NCBI RefSeq assembly: GCF_000819745.1
Contig: NZ_CDDA01000022.1
Span: forward strand, 1-64,000
From: Aeromonas bestiarum
GTDB taxonomy: Bacteria > Pseudomonadota > Gammaproteobacteria > Enterobacterales > Aeromonadaceae
DNA: 64,000 nt
Direction of reading: 5' to 3'
The position numbers and the translations under genes were made by a program. How positions within the stretch are numbered: the first letter of the stretch is position 1; the number at the start of each line of letters is the position of its first letter. The notes below the pieces were generated by a model. It did not search any database. It had not been told where the DNA came from and saw only the letters and a list, made by a program, of their open reading frames with translations. Below, in pieces: positions 1-9,131 of this stretch.

Positions 1-40
1 CAAGATTAGCCTTTCAACGCATAATTGGGACAGCGCCATA

Positions 41-70
41 AAAAACGCCCGGCACATGCCGGGCGTTTTT
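41..70. terminator. Bidirectional intrinsic terminator after proX
   Basis: A 9-bp G+C-rich stem (ACGCCCGGC/GCCGGGCGT, loop ACAT) is flanked by an A run on the left and a T run on the right, so it can terminate transcripts from both directions. It lies 66 bp past the proX stop codon. Confidence 0.85.
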
Positions 71-135
71 ATGGCTGAGGTGCAGCGGCCAAGGTGCGCA
101 AGGAAGTACGCCCTGCACGCCGCCACGCCATCCGC

Positions 136-1131
136 TTATTGCACGGCGGCGCGCGCCTGGGTCAGCCAGTCGTTGACCAGGGCCTCATGCCCCTTGAGCC
201 AGGCCTCGGCGTGGCGCTCAATATCCGCCGGTTTGTTCTGACCCTTGTTCATCAGCCCGTTCTGGATGTTGATGTCGTTCAGCGGCAGCTTGACTATGCT
301 GAACAACTTGGCCGCCGCCGGGTTGGCCTCGGTGAACGCCTTGTTGGCCACTATGTGCATGGTGTTGACCGGAAAGCCATAATCCTTGCCGCTGGGCAGG
401 CGGGTCTGGGCGGCATCCTTGGCACCGACGGGCACTTCCAGCCACACCACATCCCGTCCCGGCACCAGCTCACTGCTCAGCCAGTAGGGGGTCCAGGTGT
501 AGTAGAGCACCGGCTTGCCACTCTGGTAACGGGCCCGGGTATCGGCGATCAGGGCCGCGTAGTTGCCCTGCTTGTGGGTGACGGTCGGGGTCAGGCCGAA
601 CTCGTCCAGATGATGGTTGATGGCCTCTTCACAACCCCAGCCCGGGTTGCAACCCACCAGATCGGCCTTGCCGTCGCCATCGCCGTCAAACAGGGCCGCC
701 AGCTTGGGATCCTTGAGCTGACCCAGGTTGGTGATGCCGTACTGGGTGGCGGTCTTCTTGTCGATGAGGTAACCCTGGGCGGCGCCCGATACATAGGTGC
801 CCTGGCGGAAGAACACCTTGTCGCCGCCAGCCTGTTCGTACTTGTTGTCCTGCAACGGGATCCAGTTAAAGGCCAGGAAGGTGCCATCGCCCTGCGCCAC
901 CGAGGCGTAGGCCACGTTGTAGTCCACCTCCTGCACCGCCTGGACGTCATAGCCCAGGCGATCCATCAGCTTGCTGACCAGCAGGGTCTGGAAGGTCTCT
1001 TCCGGCAGTGAGCTCTGCAAGGGTTGAACGCGGATCCCCTCCCCCGGCAGTTCGGTGCTGGCCATGGCGACAGAACTCAGCAACAGGGAGTTCAGCACCA
1101 GGGCGCTCAGGGTCTTAGTGATGAGTCTCAT
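136..1131 (-). CDS. proX: Glycine betaine/proline ABC transporter, periplasmic binding protein ProX
   Basis: Periplasmic receptor of the ProU osmoprotectant importer, which binds glycine betaine and proline betaine and hands them to ProW. The protein has 331 residues, close to E. coli ProX (330). It starts with a signal peptide ending near VAMAS. The aromatic-box regions typical of ProX are visible: [17 protein letters not shown] and YYTWTPYW. The start ATG overlaps the proW stop as ATGA, so it is the last gene of a translationally coupled proVWX operon. Hyperosmotic induction is known for the family; I see no specific operator for it here. Confidence 0.95.
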   Translation of the reverse strand: MRLITKTLSALVLNSLLLSSVAMASTELPGEGIRVQPLQSSLPEETFQTLLVSKLMDRLGYDVQAVQEVDYNVAYASVAQGDGTFLAFNWIPLQDNKYEQAGGDKVFFRQGTYVSGAAQGYLIDKKTATQYGITNLGQLKDPKLAALFDGDGDGKADLVGCNPGWGCEEAINHHLDEFGLTPTVTHKQGNYAALIADTRARYQSGKPVLYYTWTPYWLSSELVPGRDVVWLEVPVGAKDAAQTRLPSGKDYGFPVNTMHIVANKAFTEANPAAAKLFSIVKLPLNDINIQNGLMNKGQNKPADIERHAEAWLKGHEALVNDWLTQARAAVQ

Positions 1132-2279
1132 GCGTTTACTCCTTTGTAATCAATAACGTTACGGCGACCGCGCAGGCGCATCAGCAGGGCCACGGGACCA
1201 TGTTGATACCAGCGGCCTGTGTGGCTGCGATCCCGCTGTCCCATGGCCTGGGTCAGACGGTCGAGCACTATGGCCAGCAGCACTATGCCGAGGCCACCGA
1301 TGGAAGCGAGCCCCATGTCGAGGCGACCTATGCCGCGCAGTACCATCTGGCCCAGACCACCGACCGCTATCATGGAGGCGATCACCACCATGGAGAGCGC
1401 CAGCATCAGGGTCTGGTTGACCCCGGCCATTATGGTGGGCATGGCGAGCGGCAGCTGTACCTTGAACAGCAGCTGGGAGGGGCTGGCGCCAAACGAATGG
1501 GCCGCCTCCACCAGATCTGCAGGCACCTGGCGGATACCCAGCATGGTCAGCCGGATCATGGGCGGCAGGGCGAAGATGACGGTCACCACCACCCCGGGCA
1601 CGTTGCCGATGCCGAACAGCATGACGATGGGAATGAGATAGACGAAGGCCGGGGTGGTCTGCATGGCATCCAGCAGCGGCCGGGTCCAGGTGGAGAGCCG
1701 CTCGCTGCGGGCCAGCAGAATGCCGACCGGCAAGCCGATCAGGATGCAGAAGAAGAGCGAGGTCAGCACCAGCGACAGGGTCACCATGGCATCGGACCAG
1801 GCACCTATGAGGCCGATTCCGACGAGAGAAAGCAGGGTTCCGATCGCCATGCGACCGTTGACCAGCTGCCAGGCGATCAGGGTCAGCATCCCTATCATCA
1901 GGGTGGATGGCATCGTCTGCAGCAGATGGGTCATGCCGTTGAGGGTGACCTCTACCGGTGCCCGGATCAGCTGGAATAGGGGACGCAGGTTCTCGACCAG
2001 CCAGCCTATGCCGCCCTCGACCCAGACATCCAGCGGTACCAGCGCCTGCTGGAAGGGATCCAGCCAGTCGACGGCCGCGGAAGTATCCGCCGCTTCAATC
2101 TGGCTCTGCCAGTCGGCGGCCTGGGTTTCGGTACTGCCCCAGGGATCCGTCGCCACAGTCGTGGCGGCCGTGGCGTCCCAGGGATCGGCCTGCGCCTCAT
2201 CGGCCCGGGCGGGGGCGCTCGCCAATAACAACAGCGCCAGCAAGCCGGTCAGCAGACGATGAAAGGGTTTGATATTCAT
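1128..2279 (-). CDS. proW: Glycine betaine/proline ABC transporter, permease ProW
   Basis: Inner-membrane permease of ProU, forming the translocation path between ProX and ProV. The product is 383 residues, longer than E. coli ProW (354). The extra length is N-terminal: a hydrophobic segment ending LASAPARA, then an acidic stretch with two loose DPW-containing repeats (residues about 30-60). The binding-protein-dependent transport core follows from about residue 115, with the EAA-type loop around [17 protein letters not shown]. The start overlaps the proV stop as ATGA and the stop overlaps proX. Whether the hydrophobic N-terminus is cleaved cannot be told from sequence. Confidence 0.94.
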   Translation of the reverse strand: MNIKPFHRLLTGLLALLLLASAPARADEAQADPWDATAATTVATDPWGSTETQAADWQSQIEAADTSAAVDWLDPFQQALVPLDVWVEGGIGWLVENLRPLFQLIRAPVEVTLNGMTHLLQTMPSTLMIGMLTLIAWQLVNGRMAIGTLLSLVGIGLIGAWSDAMVTLSLVLTSLFFCILIGLPVGILLARSERLSTWTRPLLDAMQTTPAFVYLIPIVMLFGIGNVPGVVVTVIFALPPMIRLTMLGIRQVPADLVEAAHSFGASPSQLLFKVQLPLAMPTIMAGVNQTLMLALSMVVIASMIAVGGLGQMVLRGIGRLDMGLASIGGLGIVLLAIVLDRLTQAMGQRDRSHTGRWYQHGPVALLMRLRGRRNVIDYKGVNA

Positions 2280-3472
2280 ACCGGGGTACTCCTGTCCAGG
2301 GTGTTCAGCAAGTTGGCCTTGGAGATGAGCCCCAGATAGGTGCCATCTTGCTCGACCACGGGCACCTGACAGGGCGCTGCGGCCACCTGACTGATGAGTT
2401 CGTTGAGAGAGGTGTCGGCCTGGATGGGCTGGATATCAGCCAGCAAGGCCTGCTCCAGGCTTCCCTTGTTTTGCACCGCCTGACCGAGCGACTCGACCGA
2501 GACGACGCCGAGGAAGCGACGGCTGCGATCCACCACGTAACCGAACTCCCGCTCCTGATCCTTGAGCTGACGCAGGGCGTTGCCCGGCCCGTCCGTGGTG
2601 TGCTTCTTGATGAGCGGCATCTGCTTGCGACTGACGATATCGCGGGCACTGAACACGTTGGCCAGATCCACACCGCGAAAGAAGGCGCGTACATAGTCGT
2701 TGGCAGGCTGGCTCAGGATCTCGTCGGGAGTCCCGACCTGGATCACCTGACCATCCTGCATGATGGCGATGCGATCGCCGATGCGCATCGCCTCGTCCAG
2801 GTCGTGAGAGATGAAGACTATGGTGCGCTGATGGCTGGCCTGCAGCTTGAGCAGCTCATCCTGCATCTCGGTGCGGATCAGCGGATCCAGCGCGGAGAAG
2901 GCCTCGTCCATCAGCAGGATATCGGGGTCATTGGCCAGCGCGCGGGCCAGGCCGACCCGCTGCTTCATGCCACCGGAGAGAGCATCGGGGAAGGCGTCCA
3001 TCCACTGCCCCAGGCCCACCTGATTGAGTGCCTGACGGGCACTTTCCTGGCGTTCGAGAAGCGGCACCCCGGCCAGCTCCAGGCCGAAGGCGGTATTTTC
3101 CAGCACGGTCAGATGAGGCATGAGGGCGAAAGATTGGAACACCATGCTGATCTTCTTGCGCCGCACCTGGCGCAGTTCACTGTCCGAGATGGCGGCAATG
3201 TCCTCACCGTCGATCAGCACCTGACCACGGGTCGGTTCGATCAGCCGGTTGAAGAGGCGCACCAGGGTGGATTTGCCCGAACCGGACAAGCCCATCACCA
3301 CGAAGATCTCTCCCTCGTGGATGGCCAGATCGACCCCATGCACACCCAGGGTCTGCCCGGTCTTCTGCAGAATGCTGGCGCGGTCGTGCCCTTTCGCCAG
3401 CAATTTGAACGCCTTTTCCGGCTGTTCTCCGAAGATTTTATAGAGTGATTTCACTTCGAGTTTGACTGTCAT
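2276..3472 (-). CDS. proV: Glycine betaine/proline ABC transporter, ATPase ProV
   Basis: Cytoplasmic ATPase driving betaine uptake, 398 residues (E. coli 400). Walker [10 protein letters not shown] is at residues 61-69, the ABC signature LSGGMKQR at 165-172, Walker B ILLMDE at 185-190 and the switch histidine in [10 protein letters not shown]. Two CBS repeats fill the last 130 residues; in related OpuA proteins these sense ionic strength. It is the first gene of the operon and overlaps proW by 4 bases. An AT-rich region with two palindromes lies upstream. Confidence 0.95.
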   Translation of the reverse strand: MTVKLEVKSLYKIFGEQPEKAFKLLAKGHDRASILQKTGQTLGVHGVDLAIHEGEIFVVMGLSGSGKSTLVRLFNRLIEPTRGQVLIDGEDIAAISDSELRQVRRKKISMVFQSFALMPHLTVLENTAFGLELAGVPLLERQESARQALNQVGLGQWMDAFPDALSGGMKQRVGLARALANDPDILLMDEAFSALDPLIRTEMQDELLKLQASHQRTIVFISHDLDEAMRIGDRIAIMQDGQVIQVGTPDEILSQPANDYVRAFFRGVDLANVFSARDIVSRKQMPLIKKHTTDGPGNALRQLKDQEREFGYVVDRSRRFLGVVSVESLGQAVQNKGSLEQALLADIQPIQADTSLNELISQVAAAPCQVPVVEQDGTYLGLISKANLLNTLDRSTPV

Positions 3473-3903
3473 ACTGTCCTTTTTTCATGGTCGACATCTT
3501 GGTAGTTAACCTGCCGAACGCGAACCAATTACTTTCTACACTAAGCAATTTCCATGAAAAACAAAAGAACCATAAGAGTCCACACAAAACAATAAAAACA
3601 TAACACATTGATTTATATGCTTTATTTTTGACAAGAAAAAGCCATGAATCGACAAGCATGGGCCATGCCAGCATGAATTATTTGATTAGATAACTAATCA
3701 TAGTTCTGTTTTGACAGGCCAATAAGAGGGGAAAATCAGGCAGATCGGGGGGATGCCGCCAAGCAGGATCCTGAACAGGCTGCAGGGCATGAGAAATCCT
3801 TACAGCCCGAATGATATGCAGGCAAAAACGAGGGAATATAAGAGGGGGGTTGAATGCAGCAATGTCAGAGGCCCTGCCTGTCGGACCTGCCCTTTGTTGC
3901 AAG
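3473..3903. promoter_or_regulatory. AT-rich proVWX upstream region with palindromes
   Basis: No credible gene lies here. The half nearest proV is strongly A+T rich. Two perfect inverted repeats stand out: TGATTAG-ATAA-CTAATCA at 3683-3700 and GCATGG-G-CCATGC at 3655-3667. Either could be an operator for proVWX. I could not assign a -35/-10 pair with confidence. Confidence 0.45.
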
Positions 3904-3935
3904 AAAAAAGCCCCTGTGCAGCACGAGGGGCTTTT
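3904..3935 (-). terminator. Terminator after folA
   Basis: An AAGCCCC...GGGGCTT hairpin is followed on the minus strand by a run of six T. It lies 27 bases past the folA stop; a shorter T run on the other side could also serve plus-strand transcripts. Confidence 0.75.
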
Positions 3936-3961
3936 CGGCCTCAACGGTTATTCAATGCGAT

Positions 3962-4456
3962 TCAGCGCCGCTGCCAGGTTTCGAAGCAGTAGGGATGGGG
4001 GTTCTTCTCGTCGGGCTCATGGGGTTCGCGCTCAACGCAATGCCACTCGTCCTCCTCGAAGGCGGGGAAACGGGTATCCCCTGCCACCGCCAGATCGATT
4101 CGGGTCAGATAGAGGCTGTCGGCCCGTGGCAGCAGCTGACCATAGAGATGACCGCCACCTATCACCATCAGCTCGTCTACCGCCTGACCATCGGCCAGCA
4201 GCGCCAGCGCAGCCTCGACCGAATCGACCACCTCCACCCCGTCGGCCTGGTAATCTGGGTTGCGGCTGATCACCAGATTGCGCCGCCCTGGCAGCGGCCG
4301 ACCTATGGATTCGAAGGTCTTGCGCCCCATCAACACCGGCTTGCCCAGGGTCACCCGCTTGAAGTGGGCCAGATCCGCCGGCAGGTGCCAGGGCATCTGG
4401 TTATCCAGGCCTATCACGCGGTCGTGCGCCATGGCGGCAATCATGGAAATCTTCAT
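3962..4456 (-). CDS. folA: Dihydrofolate reductase
   Basis: Reduces dihydrofolate to tetrahydrofolate with NADPH; target of trimethoprim. The protein has 164 residues (E. coli 159). Family landmarks: [14 protein letters not shown], where Asp28 matches catalytic Asp27 of E. coli; the NADPH-binding [15 protein letters not shown]; and GGGHLYG. A divergent promoter arrangement is absent: yjjB ends 24 bases upstream on the same strand, so folA may be cotranscribed with yjjPB or use a promoter inside yjjB. A terminator follows. Confidence 0.96.
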   Translation of the reverse strand: MKISMIAAMAHDRVIGLDNQMPWHLPADLAHFKRVTLGKPVLMGRKTFESIGRPLPGRRNLVISRNPDYQADGVEVVDSVEAALALLADGQAVDELMVIGGGHLYGQLLPRADSLYLTRIDLAVAGDTRFPAFEEDEWHCVEREPHEPDEKNPHPYCFETWQRR

Positions 4457-4480
4457 GGGGTCAGCCTCTCACACCGTCTG

Positions 4481-4948
4481 TCAAATAATGGGCCGGTTAC
4501 GGTACACGACCAGGGAGGGGATCGCCAAACCGAAACTGAGGGCCCCCACGATGAAGAGTGCCTTGAGGCCGTTCTCCACCGCACTCTGGATAAGATCCAT
4601 GGTCACCCCGGAGATGTTGAGCTCCACCACGGCGATCATCGCCTTGAACGCATAGCTGCCCGGGATCATGGGGATGATGGAGGCGACACTGAACACGGGG
4701 CGCGGCGCCAGTAATCGGCGCGACCAGTAGACGCAGACAAAGCCGACCGTGGTCGCCGCCGCCAGGGTGGCCCACTCGATGGGCATGCCGTAATGAATAA
4801 GCAAGGTTCGCAGGCTGTGGGCCAGGGCACCGCCCATGGCGCAGTACTTCAACATGCGCGGCGGCACGTTGAACAGCATGGCAAACCCTACCGCCGGAAT
4901 GGAGGACCAGAAGGCATCCTTGGCCAGCAACCAGACAAGATCCATCAT
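4481..4948 (-). CDS. yjjB: YjjB-like small subunit of split ThrE-type exporter
   Basis: Membrane protein of 155 residues with about four or five hydrophobic segments. It corresponds to the C-terminal domain (DUF3815) of ThrE-type exporters. In Enterobacteria YjjP and YjjB together form an exporter that has been linked to succinate efflux, while ThrE in actinobacteria exports threonine/serine; the substrate here is not known. The motif FSVASIIPMIPGSYAFKAM is typical. ATG at 4948 overlaps the yjjP stop (ATGA). An open frame continues upstream out of frame with yjjP, but that extension is antisense-like low-complexity sequence and not real. Confidence 0.88.
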   Translation of the reverse strand: MMDLVWLLAKDAFWSSIPAVGFAMLFNVPPRMLKYCAMGGALAHSLRTLLIHYGMPIEWATLAAATTVGFVCVYWSRRLLAPRPVFSVASIIPMIPGSYAFKAMIAVVELNISGVTMDLIQSAVENGLKALFIVGALSFGLAIPSLVVYRNRPII

Positions 4949-5742
4949 ACTTTCCACCCCCAGATACCAGTGACCGACATGGCCAGAATGATGCCGATGG
5001 CGGCGCTGATGGTGAGCAGGGTTGCCGTGCCCCAGCGGGCCAGCCCCATGTTGAAGTAACCCTTCACCATGTCGGAGACCGCATTGATGAGCGGGAAGCC
5101 CGGCACCAGCAAGAGCACGCTGGCGGCCATGGCGAGATAGGGCTGGGCGCCCCAGTTGAAGAAGGTGGCACTGGAGGAGAGCAGGGTGGCGATGAAGCCG
5201 GTCGCGGCAAAGTTGATGAGCGGGCTGTGGTGATGGCGGGCGATCAGCTGGCGCACTCGCATCGCCACGGCAGAAGAGAGGCAGGTCACCAGGAATATGG
5301 GCCAGTCGCCGCCAAACAGCAGGCTGAAGGCGCCGCAGGAGAGCCCCACCATGGGCACCACCAGCCAGGGGTGGTAATGAAACGGCACTATGCCGTCGAG
5401 CCGCTGACGCACCTCGCGCGCACCGATCAGCTCCTTCTCCGCCATGATGCAGATACGCTGGATCTCGCACACCACCTGCATGTTGATGCCGTGCTCCCGC
5501 ACCCGGCGGGTGGTGGTGACGCAACTGCCCTGATAGAGGCTGGTGAGCACTATGGCGCTGGAGGAGATGGCCATCTCGACGCTCTCCAGCCCCAGCGCCA
5601 TGCCGAGCCGGACCGTGGTCTGCTCTATGATGCGACTCTCGGCCCCGAACTGGGCCAGCATCTGGCCCACCTTGACGATGATACGGGTGATCTCTGTCTG
5701 CTGCTCCCGCGACAGCACCCGTCTTGGTGTGATACTTCTCAT
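4945..5742 (-). CDS. yjjP: YjjP-like large subunit of split ThrE-type exporter
   Basis: Protein of 265 residues matching the DUF1212 (ThrE N-terminal) family. The amphipathic N-terminus QMLAQFGAESRIIEQT and SVEMAISSSAIVLTSL are as in E. coli YjjP, followed by several transmembrane segments. It is predicted to form an inner-membrane export complex with YjjB. I chose ATG 5742, preceded by GAAGGG, over an in-frame TTG at 5763. It overlaps yjjB by 4 bases, indicating coupled translation and probable 1:1 partners. Confidence 0.88.
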   Translation of the reverse strand: MRSITPRRVLSREQQTEITRIIVKVGQMLAQFGAESRIIEQTTVRLGMALGLESVEMAISSSAIVLTSLYQGSCVTTTRRVREHGINMQVVCEIQRICIMAEKELIGAREVRQRLDGIVPFHYHPWLVVPMVGLSCGAFSLLFGGDWPIFLVTCLSSAVAMRVRQLIARHHHSPLINFAATGFIATLLSSSATFFNWGAQPYLAMAASVLLLVPGFPLINAVSDMVKGYFNMGLARWGTATLLTISAAIGIILAMSVTGIWGWKV

Positions 5743-5975
5743 AATCCCTTCGAGTCGTAGCAAAATTAAAGTATCGCCATATTAGCCTAACTGTCGGCGC
5801 CATACATCCACACCGATCACGGCAATAATCAATTTTTAATAAAACAGCGAACGCCACGAAAACACATCAAATAGATTACAAATCACCCCAGATAAATTAA
5901 CGTCGACAAGCGGACCTCACCCGATGACAAATATATAATGCGGGATATTATTCAGCCATTCCATCAAGAGGATAT

Positions 5976-6317
5976 TTATTTCTTTTTGCGATAATAATCG
6001 AAGAAAGAAACCACATTATTTTCTCTATAGACGGGGGCCTGGTCGGCATAGAGATTGGCATTGAGCTGGATCATCTCGCTGCGCATGGAATAAAAGGAGT
6101 CGTGCATCATGGCCGCAATACGAATACAGCTATCCATGTTGTTCTTGGCCAATTGACGTTGACAGTCGATACGAAACTGCAGGCCGCGCAATCGCTGCTG
6201 CTGCTCCGGACTGACCCGGTCGATCAACCCCTCTATCTGCTGGCGCAGCAACTCGTCGAGCCGCTCCGGCTCCGCCACCGCCAGTCGCCTCAAGGTATCA
6301 AAATCAGGCAACTCCAT
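5976..6317 (-). CDS. DUF3135 domain protein
   Basis: Small cytoplasmic protein of 113 residues resembling the DUF3135 family of gammaproteobacteria (conserved LRGLQFRIDCQRQLAKN and CIRIAAMMHDSF). No biochemical function is known to me. The start at 6317 is chosen because GGGAGG lies just upstream and the family homology begins at MELPDFDTL; the open frame extends 23 codons further up but without a ribosome site. It stands alone, ending 234 bases before yjjP on the same strand. Confidence 0.75.
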   Translation of the reverse strand: MELPDFDTLRRLAVAEPERLDELLRQQIEGLIDRVSPEQQQRLRGLQFRIDCQRQLAKNNMDSCIRIAAMMHDSFYSMRSEMIQLNANLYADQAPVYRENNVVSFFDYYRKKK

Positions 6318-6727
6318 ATGCCCTCCCGCGGCCAGCCGCTGCATGGTGATACTCAAACAACAACGATCAGTACAAGATTCAACCAACCGTATAATGAGTT
6401 ATATAAGACGATTGCCCTCCAGGTTCAATCCATACCACGGCCTTTCGAGGCTGACTGCGCCAAAAAATGACCGCCGTTCGGGGAATCATTTTCTTATTCG
6501 TTATGGATCAACCAATTAATCACCAATATGTCGGCTGTCTTCGTTTATACATTTTTAGGACGGCAATGCCGGAGCCTTATGTCTTATTGAAAGAGAGTCT
6601 GCAAGATTGCTTTTCATTCGACACTCCATCTTGTGCCCCAGCCTCGCCAACCCCTGACCTCGTTTAACATATCTCACTGATTATGTTATTTTATTTGCCA
6701 CTTATTCCAGGCAACCAAGAGCAGACC
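6318..6727. other. Intergenic region between DUF3135 gene and mogA
   Basis: Divergent promoter region of about 410 bases, AT-rich at both ends. An open frame of 66 codons on the plus strand (6467-6667) has no ribosome site and an unremarkable composition, so I do not call it. I see no riboswitch-like structure. Confidence 0.4.
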
Positions 6728-7258
6728 ATGAGCAAGGCAAGAATCGGCATCGTCACCGTCAGCGATCGCGCCAGTGCAGGCATCTACGAAGACCTCTCCG
6801 GCAAGGCCATCATAGAGACGCTGAACGCATATTTGACCTCAGAGTGGGAACCCGTCTATCAGGTGATCCCGGATGAACAGGATCAGATCGAGGCGACCCT
6901 GATCCGGCTGGCGGACCAGGAGCAGTGCTGCCTCATAGTCACCACGGGCGGCACAGGCCCGGCCAAGCGGGATGTGACCCCGGAGGCCACGGAGGCGGTG
7001 TGCGATCGCATGATGCCTGGCTTTGGCGAGCTGATGCGGGCCGAATCTCTCAAGTTCGTGCCGACCGCCATTTTGTCGCGCCAGACCGCAGGCCTGCGCG
7101 GCAGCTCCCTCATCGTCAACCTGCCGGGCAAGCCCAAGTCCATCCGTGAGTGCCTGGATGCCGTCTTCCCCGCCATCCCCTACTGCATCGATCTGATGGA
7201 AGGGCCCTATCTCGAATGCGACGAAGCCGTCATCAAGCCGTTTCGCCCCAAAAAATAG
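6728..7258 (+). CDS. mogA: Molybdopterin adenylyltransferase MogA
   Basis: Adenylates molybdopterin before MoeA inserts molybdate; needed for enzymes such as the nitrate reductase NasA encoded further on. Length 176 residues (E. coli 195). Landmarks: IGIVTVSDRASAGIYEDLSG at the N-terminus, and the molybdopterin-binding TTGGTGPAKRDVTPEAT. The start at 6728 matches the family start; an upstream in-frame ATG at 6683 adds 15 residues without family similarity. A hairpin follows the stop. Confidence 0.94.
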   Translation: MSKARIGIVTVSDRASAGIYEDLSGKAIIETLNAYLTSEWEPVYQVIPDEQDQIEATLIRLADQEQCCLIVTTGGTGPAKRDVTPEATEAVCDRMMPGFGELMRAESLKFVPTAILSRQTAGLRGSSLIVNLPGKPKSIRECLDAVFPAIPYCIDLMEGPYLECDEAVIKPFRPKK

Positions 7259-7266
7259 GCCCTGAG

Positions 7267-7295
7267 TGGACGGGGTGATCCCCGTCCATCTCTTA
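7267..7295 (+). terminator. Probable mogA terminator
   Basis: Stem GGACGGGG/CCCCGTCC with loop TGAT, 8 bases after the mogA stop, followed by the T-rich ATCTCTTATTT. Confidence 0.65.
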
Positions 7296-7305
7296 TTTGC
7301 GGTAT

Positions 7306-7723
7306 TTATTTGCGGCCGTATACCTTGACCCCGGCCTTGCTCCCCTCCGAATTGCCATAGACCTCGATCCGCTTGATGCAGAGCCGGCTGCCGAGGGATT
7401 TCCAGCCGGACTCCTGATCCTCTTTCAGATCCTTGTCGAAATTGAGGGTCTTACTGCGATCATTGCCGTAAAACACCTTGACCCTGTCCAGGGTCAATTC
7501 CCGTCCCGCCTTGACCATGATGGACTTGGCCGGTCGGCAGACAATGATGGGAATAATGGCGGCATGATCGCCGATCACCGAGCAGCATTGTGCTGCCCAG
7601 TCGAAATTCATCATCGGCCATAACAGGTGCGGGCAGCGCCAATAAAAGGGTGGACAGCAAGAGCGCATTGAAGCCGCGGCGCAGCTGTGGTTGCACTGCA
7701 AAAACAGCAGATGGAACGGACAT
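7306..7723 (-). pseudogene. yaaI-like (DUF2541) secreted protein, frameshifted
   Basis: The 5' part (from ATG 7723) encodes a signal peptide ending ALPAPVMADDEF and then LGSTMLLGDR. The 3' part, in another frame, encodes IIPIIVCRPAKS...LDRVKVFYGN...CIKRIEVYG, which matches the C-terminal region of E. coli YaaI. The two frames meet near 7572-7580, where the minus strand reads GGTGATCGGCGATC. Removing one G there would restore a single frame reading GDRDHAAIIPIIVCR, with YaaI-like spacing. An imperfect 7-bp tandem duplication (GGTGATC/GGCGATC) would also explain it. It is either a recent pseudogene or a sequencing error. Confidence 0.7.
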
Positions 7724-7750
7724 TATGCCTCCCGAAAAATGGGAGGCATA
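7724..7750 (-). promoter_or_regulatory. Hairpin that contains the ribosome site of the yaaI-like gene
   Basis: On the minus strand TATGCCTCCC and GGGAGGCATA form a 10-bp stem with a 7-base loop, ending directly at the ATG. The only ribosome-binding sequence (GGGAGG) is in the 3' arm, so folding would block translation. It could also act as a transcription stop after apeR, but has no T run. Confidence 0.5.
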
Positions 7751-7782
7751 TTAATTCATCAAGGCTAAACCCAGGCTGTACC

Positions 7783-7807
7783 GGCGCCCTGCCCGCAGGC
7801 AAGGCGC
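7783..7807 (-). terminator. GC-rich hairpin directly after apeR
   Basis: Inverted repeat GCGCC-TGCC / GGCA-GGCGC with one bulge on each side, starting 7 bases past the apeR stop. It lacks a T run, so it may stabilise the 3' end of the long ape transcript rather than terminate it. Confidence 0.4.
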
Positions 7808-7813
7808 ACGGCC

Positions 7814-9040
7814 TCAGGACCAGCGCTTGAAGATGAGGGAGGTGTTGATGCCGCCGAAGGCGAAGTTGTTGGACATCAGGTACTCCACCGTCAAAGCGCG
7901 GCCATCACCCACCACATGATCCAGCGGGGCACAGGCCGGATCCGGCTCAGTCAGGTTGATGGTGGGGGCAAACCAGCCCTCCTGCATCATCTCCAGCGAC
8001 AGCCAGGCCTCGATGGCACCGCAGGCGCCCAGGGTATGGCCGAAGAAGCTCTTGAGCGACGATATGGGGGTATTGTCGCCAAAGATGGCGGCGGTGGCGT
8101 GGCTCTCGGCTATGTCGCCGCGCTCGGTGGCCGTGCCGTGGGCGCTGATGTAGCCGATGTCGGCGGCCTTGAGCCCGGCCTGGGCCAGCGCCATCTCCAT
8201 GCACAGCTGCATGGTCTCCTGCTGGGGCTGGGTCACATGGGCGGCGTCGCAGTTGGTGGCAAACCCCACCAGCTCGGCGATGATGGTGGCCCCGCGCGCC
8301 TGCGCATGTTCCAGCTCCTCCAGCACCAGGGTGCCCGCCCCCTCGCCTATCACCAGCCCGTCCCGCTGCCGATCGAACGGCCGCGGCGCCAGCTCGGGGT
8401 TGTCGTTCATCTGGCTGGTGGCAAACAGGGTATCGAACACCACGGCCTCAGACGGGCAGAGCTCCTCAGCCCCGCCGGCCACCATCAGGGTCTGATAACC
8501 GTGCTTGATGGACTCGTAGGCGTAGCCAATCCCCTGGCTGCCGGAGGTGCAGGCGCTGGAGGTGGGGATCACCCGCCCGCGCAGGCCGAAGAAGAGGCCG
8601 GTGTTGACCGCCGCCGTGTGCGGCATCATCTGCACATAAGTGGTGGCCGTGATGCTGGCGGTACTCTTGTCGTTGAGCATGACCCCGAAGGCGCGGATAG
8701 GATCCGTGCTGCCGGTGGAGGAGCCATAGGCGATGCCGGTGCGACCGTCGGTCAGCGCCGGGTGGTCGATAAGCCCAGCCCGCGCCAGCGCCAGCTCGCT
8801 GGCCACGGTCGCCAACTGGGAGACCCGCCCCATGGCCCGCGTCTTCTTGCGCGGATAGCGGGCGGGCAGCACAAAATCGGCAATGGGCGCCGCCAACCGG
8901 GTGTTGAGTCCCTCGTAGATGGCCCACTCAGGCATGGTCACCACCGCATTGCGCCCCACCTGCAACTTTGCCCGCACGCTCGGCCAGTCCTGACCGAACG
9001 CCGTCACCCCAGCCATGCCGGTTACTACTACCCGCTTCAT
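7814..9040 (-). CDS. apeR: Aryl-polyene beta-ketoacyl-ACP synthase (FabF-like, ApeR)
   Basis: Condensing enzyme of 408 residues with full thiolase fold: active-site Cys in SSACTSGSQGIGYAYES, His in ISAHGTATERGD and His in KSFFGHTLGACGA. In characterised APE systems ApeR is the second ketosynthase, complementing ApeO-ApeC in chain initiation or elongation. It is the last gene of the ape operon. ATG 9040 is preferred because the family starts MKRVVVTGMAGVTAFG; the in-frame extension to 9175 runs through duplicated sequence. Its start overlaps the stop of a stub of apeQ rather than intact apeQ (see the echo at 9037). Confidence 0.92.
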   Translation of the reverse strand: MKRVVVTGMAGVTAFGQDWPSVRAKLQVGRNAVVTMPEWAIYEGLNTRLAAPIADFVLPARYPRKKTRAMGRVSQLATVASELALARAGLIDHPALTDGRTGIAYGSSTGSTDPIRAFGVMLNDKSTASITATTYVQMMPHTAAVNTGLFFGLRGRVIPTSSACTSGSQGIGYAYESIKHGYQTLMVAGGAEELCPSEAVVFDTLFATSQMNDNPELAPRPFDRQRDGLVIGEGAGTLVLEELEHAQARGATIIAELVGFATNCDAAHVTQPQQETMQLCMEMALAQAGLKAADIGYISAHGTATERGDIAESHATAAIFGDNTPISSLKSFFGHTLGACGAIEAWLSLEMMQEGWFAPTINLTEPDPACAPLDHVVGDGRALTVEYLMSNNFAFGGINTSLIFKRWS

Positions 9041-9120
9041 ACCATACCGCCATTCACAGAGATAAACTGACGTGCCACAGAGACAGCGCCATGTTGAACC
9101 GACATCAGGCAAGAGACCCA
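9037..9120 (-). repeat. 3' echo of apeQ (diverged stub of ketoreductase C-terminus)
   Basis: On the minus strand this stretch translates to a 27-codon tail containing CLMS, ARQFISVNGGMV and a stop. The intact apeQ tail reads YLMS, TRQVISINGGMV and stop. The stub's TGA overlaps the apeR ATG as ATGA, the arrangement the intact genes of this operon show elsewhere. It has no start codon of its own. It looks like the remaining 3' end of an older apeQ. Confidence 0.8.
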
Positions 9121-9131
9121 TCGCATTTGCG

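Noticed and set aside
2095-2200. DPW-containing repeats in the ProW N-terminus as another 5' echo
   Set aside because: The similarity is only a few residues and could be low-complexity; it does not repeat the start of the conserved protein.
6467-6667. 66-codon open frame upstream of mogA
   Set aside because: No ribosome site, no recognisable features and AT-rich promoter-like surroundings.
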